From Sphingobacteriaceae bacterium (lineage in GTDB: Bacteria > Bacteroidota > Bacteroidia > B-17B0 > Aurantibacillaceae): a DNA stretch of 10,669 bases. Shown in pieces: positions 7,019 through 10,669 of this stretch. The DNA is taken from the NCBI GenBank assembly GCA_023251695.1, contig JAHEYE010000100.1, positions 1-10,669 on the forward strand, in the 5' to 3' direction. A model generated the notes under the pieces. It worked only from the letters and a program-made list of their open reading frames with translations, did not search any database and was not told the DNA's origin. Positions within the stretch are counted from its first letter, which is position 1; every line of letters starts with the position of its first letter. The translations under genes were made by a program, and so were the position numbers.

Positions 7019-7026
7019 TAAATTTG
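7019..7026 (+). promoter_or_regulatory. -7 box of the 91-aa gene
   Basis: TAAATTTG is an exact TAnnTTTG match ending 6 bp before the ATG at 7033. A second near match, TATCTTTA, lies at 7013-7020. No -33 TTG is found at the usual distance. Use of this box would give a near-leaderless mRNA. Confidence 0.5.
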
Positions 7027-7032
7027 TAACGT

Positions 7033-7308
7033 ATGGCATTTAAAGGCGATTTATTCAAGAAAATTTTTGCAAAAGAACTCGGAACCGGAATTGTTGAAAG
7101 CATAAATGATTTGCGCGACAAAGAATTCAGCGGTAGCAAATTAAGTCCTGAAGAACGTTTTGCCTTATCTACTTTTGATAATTACCGTCTTAAAATTCTT
7201 AATGCCCAGGAAAATGAATCCGATTTTCATCAGCATTACCGTCAGTTGCAAGTCATTGCTAACCTCAGCGATTGGCGCGAATTCCTAAAGGAAGAATACA
7301 CAAAATAA
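7033..7308 (+). CDS. Small cytoplasmic protein of unknown function
   Basis: The 91-aa product has no signal peptide, membrane segment or cysteine. It contains a Phe/Lys-rich N-terminus (MAFKGDLFKKIFAKELG), a SPEERFALSTFDNYR segment (about 38-52), and a His/Gln-rich helix (DFHQHYRQLQVI, about 64-75) followed by WREFLKEEY at the end. The pattern suggests a compact all-helical protein. I do not recognise the family. It has its own -7 box, an ATG just after it, and a hairpin terminator that overlaps its stop codon, so it appears to be a single-gene unit. fbp starts 74 bp downstream with its own -7 box, so functional linkage to gluconeogenesis is not implied. Confidence 0.78.
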   Translation: MAFKGDLFKKIFAKELGTGIVESINDLRDKEFSGSKLSPEERFALSTFDNYRLKILNAQENESDFHQHYRQLQVIANLSDWREFLKEEYTK

Positions 7309-7336
7309 GCCTTATTGTCAAGGCTTTATTGCTTTT
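7307..7336 (+). terminator. Terminator overlapping the stop of the 91-aa gene
   Basis: AAGCCTT (7307-7313) and AAGGCTT (7320-7326) form a 7-bp stem with a 6-nt loop, followed by TATTGCTTTTT. The stem begins inside the TAA stop codon (7306-7308). Confidence 0.6.
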
Positions 7337-7355
7337 TAATTTTAAAGTATTTCTT

Positions 7356-7363
7356 TACATTTG
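7356..7363 (+). promoter_or_regulatory. -7 box of fbp
   Basis: TACATTTG matches TAnnTTTG exactly. A TTG at 7329-7331 lies 24 bp upstream, slightly too far for a standard -33. The predicted leader is about 15 nt, ending at the ATG at 7383. Confidence 0.5.
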
Positions 7364-7382
7364 ACTCTCTAATTGATAGTCC

Positions 7383-8402
7383 ATGAACGTTAAAACATTA
7401 GGTCAGTTTATCATTGAAAAGCAGGCAGATTTCCCTTACGCTAAGGGTGAATTATCACGCCTTTTGAGGGATTTGGGAATAGCTTCTAAAATCGTGAACC
7501 GTGAAGTAAATAAAGCAGGTCTAGCCGAAATTTTGGGTGAAACAGGCGATATCAATGTGCAGGGCGAAAAAGTTAAGAAACTCGATGTTTTTGCAAACGA
7601 TCAATTTATTGCTGCTTTAAAAGCCGGCGGGGAAGTTTGCGCTATCGCAAGTGAAGAAAATGAAGATATAATCCCTGTAGATTCTGAGATTTCAAAAAAT
7701 GCAAAATATGTTGTTGCTATCGATCCTTTAGATGGTTCTTCAAATATCGATGTCAATGTTTCAGTCGGAACCATTTTCTCCATTTACCGTAGGGTGACTT
7801 TAAGTGGCCCGGGAACCATGGAAGATTTTATGCAACGCGGAACCGAACAGATTGCCGCAGGTTATGTTATTTACGGCTCTTCCTGCATGATGGTTTATAC
7901 TACCGGAAAAGGTGTTAACGGATTTACTCTCGACCCAAGTATTGGTGAATTTTGTTTATCGCACCCGAATATGACTACTAAAAAATCGGCGAATACATAT
8001 TCAGTTAACGAAGGAAATTATTTGCATTTCCCTGATGGGGTAAAAAAGTATATTAAGTATTGTCAGGAAGAAGATAAAGCAACCGGCCGTCCATACTCAT
8101 CCCGTTATATTGGTTCCGGTGTTGCAGATATTCACCGTAACTTAATTACAGGTGGTATTTATATATATCCGGTAACAACAAAATCGCCGAATGGAAAATT
8201 GCGTTTATTATACGAGTGTAACCCTTTAGCATTAATTGTAGAGCAGGCGGGAGGGAAAGCAACGGACGGTAAAGTAAGGATTCTTGAAAAGGACATAAAA
8301 GAACTTCATCAACGCACACCTTTGTTTTTGGGAAGTCACGATATGGTTGAAAAGGTCATGGAATTTATGGCGAAATACGCCGAAGAAAGCATTCAGAAGT
8401 AA
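7383..8402 (+). CDS. fbp: Fructose-1,6-bisphosphatase, class I
   Basis: This enzyme hydrolyses fructose 1,6-bisphosphate to fructose 6-phosphate and phosphate, the committed step of gluconeogenesis, in the cytoplasm. The 339-aa length matches the family. Visible hallmarks are EENED (91-95) and DPLDGSSN (114-121; metal ligands D114 and D117). The substrate-binding and allosteric-core region includes YIGSGVADIHRN (252-263) and GKLRLLYECNP (271-281; K272 and E278 are likely substrate and metal contacts). It ends with the usual QRTPLFLGS segment. The sequence looks full length, with no missing catalytic residue. It has its own -7 box and a hairpin terminator spanning its stop codon, so it is probably a single-gene transcript. 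Confidence 0.97.
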   Translation: MNVKTLGQFIIEKQADFPYAKGELSRLLRDLGIASKIVNREVNKAGLAEILGETGDINVQGEKVKKLDVFANDQFIAALKAGGEVCAIASEENEDIIPVDSEISKNAKYVVAIDPLDGSSNIDVNVSVGTIFSIYRRVTLSGPGTMEDFMQRGTEQIAAGYVIYGSSCMMVYTTGKGVNGFTLDPSIGEFCLSHPNMTTKKSANTYSVNEGNYLHFPDGVKKYIKYCQEEDKATGRPYSSRYIGSGVADIHRNLITGGIYIYPVTTKSPNGKLRLLYECNPLALIVEQAGGKATDGKVRILEKDIKELHQRTPLFLGSHDMVEKVMEFMAKYAEESIQK

Positions 8403-8418
8403 TTCTGAATTGGTTTTT
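8391..8418 (+). terminator. Terminator hairpin with the fbp stop codon in its loop
   Basis: ATTCAGAA (8391-8398) and TTCTGAAT (8403-8410) make a perfect 8-bp stem. The loop is GTAA (8399-8402), a GNRA tetraloop, and its last three bases are the fbp TAA stop. It is followed by TGGTTTTT. The stem is AT-rich, so strength is moderate. Confidence 0.6.
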
Positions 8419-8425
8419 GGCTATC

Positions 8426-8539
8426 CTAATAAATAATTGAATAATAGAACAGCTGAATCACAAAATGAATAGGAAAACCTGAGGCAAACTTTTTCTTTTT
8501 AAAAAATTCATAATTCATCATTCAATTATTCCTTATTAG
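8426..8539. repeat. Long-range imperfect inverted repeat in the fbp / methyltransferase gap
   Basis: The 17-bp arm at 8426-8442 (CTAATA then AATAATTGAAT) is the reverse complement of 8520-8539 apart from a 3-nt bulge (CCT, 8531-8533). The arms enclose 77 bp, including a T-rich stretch and ATTCATAATTCATCATTCA. No ORF is seen here. It may be a relic of a small inverted-repeat element or simply AT-rich chance pairing. Confidence 0.45.
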
Positions 8540-8564
8540 TGTTTAATTATTTATAATCTCATTC

Positions 8565-9275
8565 ATGCCTTCAGGCACCTTATATCTTTTCCCTGTTACT
8601 CTTGGCGAAACCGAAATCTCATTAGTTATACCCGTTTTTAATGTTGAATTAATACAAACCATTGGTTTATTTATTGCCGAGGACGCAAAAAATGCCCGCC
8701 GCTTTTTAAAGCAATGCAGTTATCCCGACATCAGCAAAGCTGAAATTTTATTATTGAACGAACACACCAAAGATTCTGAATTACCTTCCTTGGTGAATGA
8801 ACTTATGCAGGGAAAGAATGTAGGATTACTAAGTGATGCCGGTTGTCCGGGCATTGCCGATCCGGGTGCTGAGGTGGTCCGTTTAGCGCATCAAAAAAAC
8901 ATTAAAGTGGTTCCTTTGGTAGGACCAAGCTCTATAGTTTTAAGCATTATGGCTTCCGGATTTAATGGCCAAAACTTCGCTTTTAACGGCTATTTACCAA
9001 TAGAAAAGCCTGCCCGTATCAAAAAAATAAGGGAACTTGAACAATTGGTTTATAAAACGGATCAGGCTCAGTATTTTATTGAAACCCCTTACAGGAATAC
9101 TTCTTTATTTGATGATTTGCTCTTAAATTTAAATCCCGATACCGCTTTATGTTTGGGTATCAATCTCACTACGGTTTCCGAAAAAGTAATGACCAAAAGC
9201 GTGGCCGGGTGGAAAAAAGCAACAAAACCTGACCTAAATAAAGTGCCTGCCGTTTTCGGTATTTATAAAATTTAG
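8565..9275 (+). CDS. RsmI-like SAM-dependent methyltransferase (tetrapyrrole methylase fold)
   Basis: The 236-aa protein has the fold and motif order of RsmI, which 2'-O-methylates C1402 of 16S rRNA: GTLYLFPVTLGE at 4-15, SDAGCPGIADPG at 90-101 (SAM site; RsmI usually has SDAGTPxISDPG), GPSS at 120-123, and ETPYR at 163-167. The N-terminal signature differs from canonical RsmI (ATPIGN is replaced by PVTLGE), and the usual Thr in SDAGTP is Cys here. It is also shorter than the roughly 280-aa RsmI. It therefore looks like the divergent RsmI-like branch common in Bacteroidota rather than RsmI itself; the rRNA or other target is unknown. The start is the ATG at 8565; no exact TAnnTTTG box is seen just upstream. 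It is followed by a weak terminator and the phosphatase gene. Confidence 0.87.
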   Translation: MPSGTLYLFPVTLGETEISLVIPVFNVELIQTIGLFIAEDAKNARRFLKQCSYPDISKAEILLLNEHTKDSELPSLVNELMQGKNVGLLSDAGCPGIADPGAEVVRLAHQKNIKVVPLVGPSSIVLSIMASGFNGQNFAFNGYLPIEKPARIKKIRELEQLVYKTDQAQYFIETPYRNTSLFDDLLLNLNPDTALCLGINLTTVSEKVMTKSVAGWKKATKPDLNKVPAVFGIYKI

Positions 9276-9291
9276 TAATTTTATGGGTATT

Positions 9292-9324
9292 AAGGGCCAT
9301 TTTAGCCTTTTATGCATTTTTTTT
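9292..9324 (+). terminator. Weak candidate terminator after the methyltransferase
   Basis: AAGGGC (9292-9297) and GCCTTT (9305-9310) give a 6-bp stem with one wobble. An 8-T run starts 6 bp further on (9317-9324). The gap to the T run makes it doubtful. Confidence 0.3.
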
Positions 9325-9355
9325 CAAGAAACTAATGGAATTACAAAAAAAATAG

Positions 9356-9363
9356 TAAGTTTA
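9356..9363 (+). promoter_or_regulatory. -7-like box of the phosphatase gene
   Basis: TAAGTTTA is one mismatch from TAnnTTTG and ends 4 bp before the ATG at 9368. No -33 TTG is seen at the usual spacing. Confidence 0.35.
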
Positions 9364-9367
9364 AAGT

Positions 9368-10078
9368 ATGGAAGTAGCAACAGAAACCAAGAATTTCTTT
9401 ATCCTTTATAAGCCAAAGGATATTGTAAGCGGTGATTTTTATTACGCGCAGGCACATAAGCCTAAAGGAAGTAAAAACGAGATTTTCTATATCTGTACTG
9501 CAGATTGTACAGGTCACGGTGTGCCGGGAGCACTCATGAGCATGGTGGGTATTTCACGATTGAATGAATCAATCATTGAGAAAAACCTCATGCATCCGAA
9601 TGAAATTCTCGACAATGTCCGCAGTGGAATCATTTCCTCCCTTAACCCTGAAGGAAGTGAAGAAGAAAGTAAGGATGGTATGGACTGCGTTCTTTGCGCT
9701 TATGATTTTGAAAATAATGTTATGGAATTCGCCTCAGCTAACAACCCTTTGTGGTTAGTGCGTGATGGGGCTGTGCACGAATATAAAGCAGATAAAATGC
9801 CGGTTGGTAAATATGGCGATGAATTAAAGCCATTCAGCCTGCAGAAAATCGACCTTAAAAAAGGCGATATCATTTATACATTCACCGACGGTTTCGCAGA
9901 TCAGTTTGGCGGACCAAAAGGAAAAAAATTCAAATACAAACAATTGGAAGATTTTTTGTTAGGTAATAGTACTTTACCAATGGAAACTCAGAAACAAAAA
10001 CTGGATGCCGCTTTCGAAAGCTGGAGAGGTAATTTAGAGCAGGTAGATGATGTTTGTATTATTGGTGTTAAGATTTAA
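9368..10078 (+). CDS. Stand-alone SpoIIE/PP2C-type serine/threonine phosphatase domain
   Basis: This 236-aa protein is essentially one SpoIIE-type (PPM) phosphatase domain, which dephosphorylates phospho-Ser/Thr using two divalent metals. The metal and fold motifs are present: GDFYY at 22-26 (D23), ADCTGHG at 45-51 (D46), DGMDC at 103-107, FTDGFADQ at 172-179 (D174), and VDDVCIIGV at 226-234 (D227, D228). In Bacteroidota this domain is usually the C-terminal output of a larger TPR, PAS or membrane sensor protein, often after a 'ILYKPKDIVSGDF' junction. Here that junction (residues 12-24) is almost at the N-terminus. A stop in frame at 9362-9364 shows the frame does not continue upstream. It may act on an anti-anti-sigma factor, as relatives do, but no such gene lies in the window. 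Confidence 0.93.
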   Translation: MEVATETKNFFILYKPKDIVSGDFYYAQAHKPKGSKNEIFYICTADCTGHGVPGALMSMVGISRLNESIIEKNLMHPNEILDNVRSGIISSLNPEGSEEESKDGMDCVLCAYDFENNVMEFASANNPLWLVRDGAVHEYKADKMPVGKYGDELKPFSLQKIDLKKGDIIYTFTDGFADQFGGPKGKKFKYKQLEDFLLGNSTLPMETQKQKLDAAFESWRGNLEQVDDVCIIGVKI

Positions 10079-10095
10079 GACGAAAGAGATTCATA

Positions 10096-10127
10096 AAAAA
10101 AGCCCTGAAGAAATTCAGGGCTTTTTT
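10096..10127. terminator. Bidirectional terminator between convergent genes
   Basis: AAAAAAGCCCTGAA (10096-10109) and TTCAGGGCTTTTTT (10114-10127) form a perfect 14-bp stem around a GAAA (GNRA) loop. The T run on the plus strand serves the phosphatase gene. The A run reads as T on the minus strand and serves the OmpA-domain gene. Confidence 0.9.
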
Positions 10128-10135
10128 GTTTCCTT

Positions 10136-10669
10136 TTATTTACCGCTATTGATAATATTAATCTCGGTCTCACCAATTACTTTCAACGCTGTACGCCTGT
10201 TTTTTTGATGCGCAGCTTCCCACTCAGGACTTTTCTTCTTTAATTTATTTATTACTGCTTCTTTTATCAAAGGATTAGCCTCACCAAATCCCTTAGCAGT
10301 CAATCGGGTTGCCACAATACCTTTTGATACAAGGTAATCTACACAAGATTGGGCACGGGCTTGAGATAATTTCATATTGTATTTATCATTACCTCTGCTA
10401 TCAGTGTTAGCCTCAATGTTAATCGAAAGGTTATTATTAAGATTTAAAAGATCAACAATTTTATCAAGGTTCTGCATGCCAACAGGACGTAAAGCTGCTG
10501 AGTTAAAATCGTACTCAATACCTTCAATAGCAATCTCACCCTTAGGTATAATATTCAAGAAAAAATCCTGTTGAAAATGTTCTGTTTTTGTTTTATCCTT
10601 TGTTACAGCAGCACCGGCATCAGCAAGGTATTTGTTCTTTTGCGCTTTTAAAAAGTATTCCGAGTTCCC
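10136..10669 (-). CDS. OmpA-family outer-membrane protein, partial (N-terminus beyond the right edge)
   Basis: Only the last 177 codons are inside the window. The frame stays open from the right edge, and no ATG start is seen before the OmpA domain (the first start-like codon is a TTG), so the gene begins outside. The visible part opens with KAQKNKYLADA (8-18), typical of the end of a carboxypeptidase-regulatory-like domain. An OmpA C-terminal peptidoglycan-binding domain follows: IEYDFNSAALRP, then NTDSRGNDKYNMKLSQARAQS and GFGEANP. The Asp of TDSRG and the Arg of SQARA are the expected meso-diaminopimelate contacts. Proteins with this end in Bacteroidota usually have an N-terminal TPR or PD40 propeller part of several hundred residues, as in the T9SS protein PorE; membership here is inference. 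It anchors the outer membrane to the cell wall. Confidence 0.88.
   Translation of the reverse strand, partial: GNSEYFLKAQKNKYLADAGAAVTKDKTKTEHFQQDFFLNIIPKGEIAIEGIEYDFNSAALRPVGMQNLDKIVDLLNLNNNLSINIEANTDSRGNDKYNMKLSQARAQSCVDYLVSKGIVATRLTAKGFGEANPLIKEAVINKLKKKSPEWEAAHQKNRRTALKVIGETEINIINSGK

Noticed and set aside
9564..9758. Plus-strand 64-aa ORF inside the phosphatase gene
   Set aside because: It is a frame shadow of the conserved SpoIIE domain, whose metal-binding residues are all intact.
10556..10558. TTG as the start of a 140-aa OmpA protein
   Set aside because: The frame continues open to the right edge with sequence typical of the region before an OmpA domain, so the gene is larger and truncated by the window.

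Overview
The window reads as an ordinary, compact stretch of AT-rich Bacteroidota chromosome. Three things point to this phylum. Several genes have a TAnnTTTG-type -7 box just upstream and no clear Shine-Dalgarno sequence. The prolyl-tRNA synthetase is the archaeal/eukaryotic-like form. The envelope proteins are typical of the phylum: a FadL/OmpP1-like barrel, a Tyr/Gly/Asn-rich lipoprotein, and an OmpA-domain protein of the PD40/CRD/OmpA type. No mobile element, CRISPR array, rRNA or tRNA gene was seen.

Left part (1-2041, minus strand): proS is followed 18 bp downstream by an uncharacterised gene that runs off the left edge. A 163-bp divergent intergenic region with a dyad separates proS from a plus-strand pair (2205-5065). 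That pair is a lipoprotein with a very Tyr/Gly/Asn-rich body, then, 14 bp later, a FadL/OmpP1-like outer-membrane barrel. A strong hairpin terminator ends the pair.

Middle (5163-6333, plus): a tight three-gene operon with TAATG and ATGA stop/start overlaps. It encodes a thioredoxin-like [2Fe-2S] ferredoxin, a 118-aa protein of unknown function and an SSAT-like GNAT acetyltransferase. It converges with, and overlaps by 9 bp, a minus-strand gene for a secreted protein with DAFRH / AHE / MDLHNN motifs (DUF6973-like).

Right part (7019-10078, plus): a 91-aa unknown gene, class I fructose-1,6-bisphosphatase (fbp), an RsmI-like tetrapyrrole-methylase-fold methyltransferase and a stand-alone SpoIIE/PP2C-type phosphatase domain. 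These four are mostly separated by their own terminators and promoters. A bidirectional terminator lies between the phosphatase and a convergent minus-strand gene, of which only the last 177 codons, including an OmpA C-terminal domain, are inside the window.

The housekeeping genes (proS, fbp) are secure. Nothing amounts to a clear new defence or mobile system. The best candidates for new biology are the translationally coupled ferredoxin/unknown/acetyltransferase operon, the lipoprotein-barrel pair with its upstream dyad, the predicted near-leaderless transcripts, and the secreted DUF6973-like protein.
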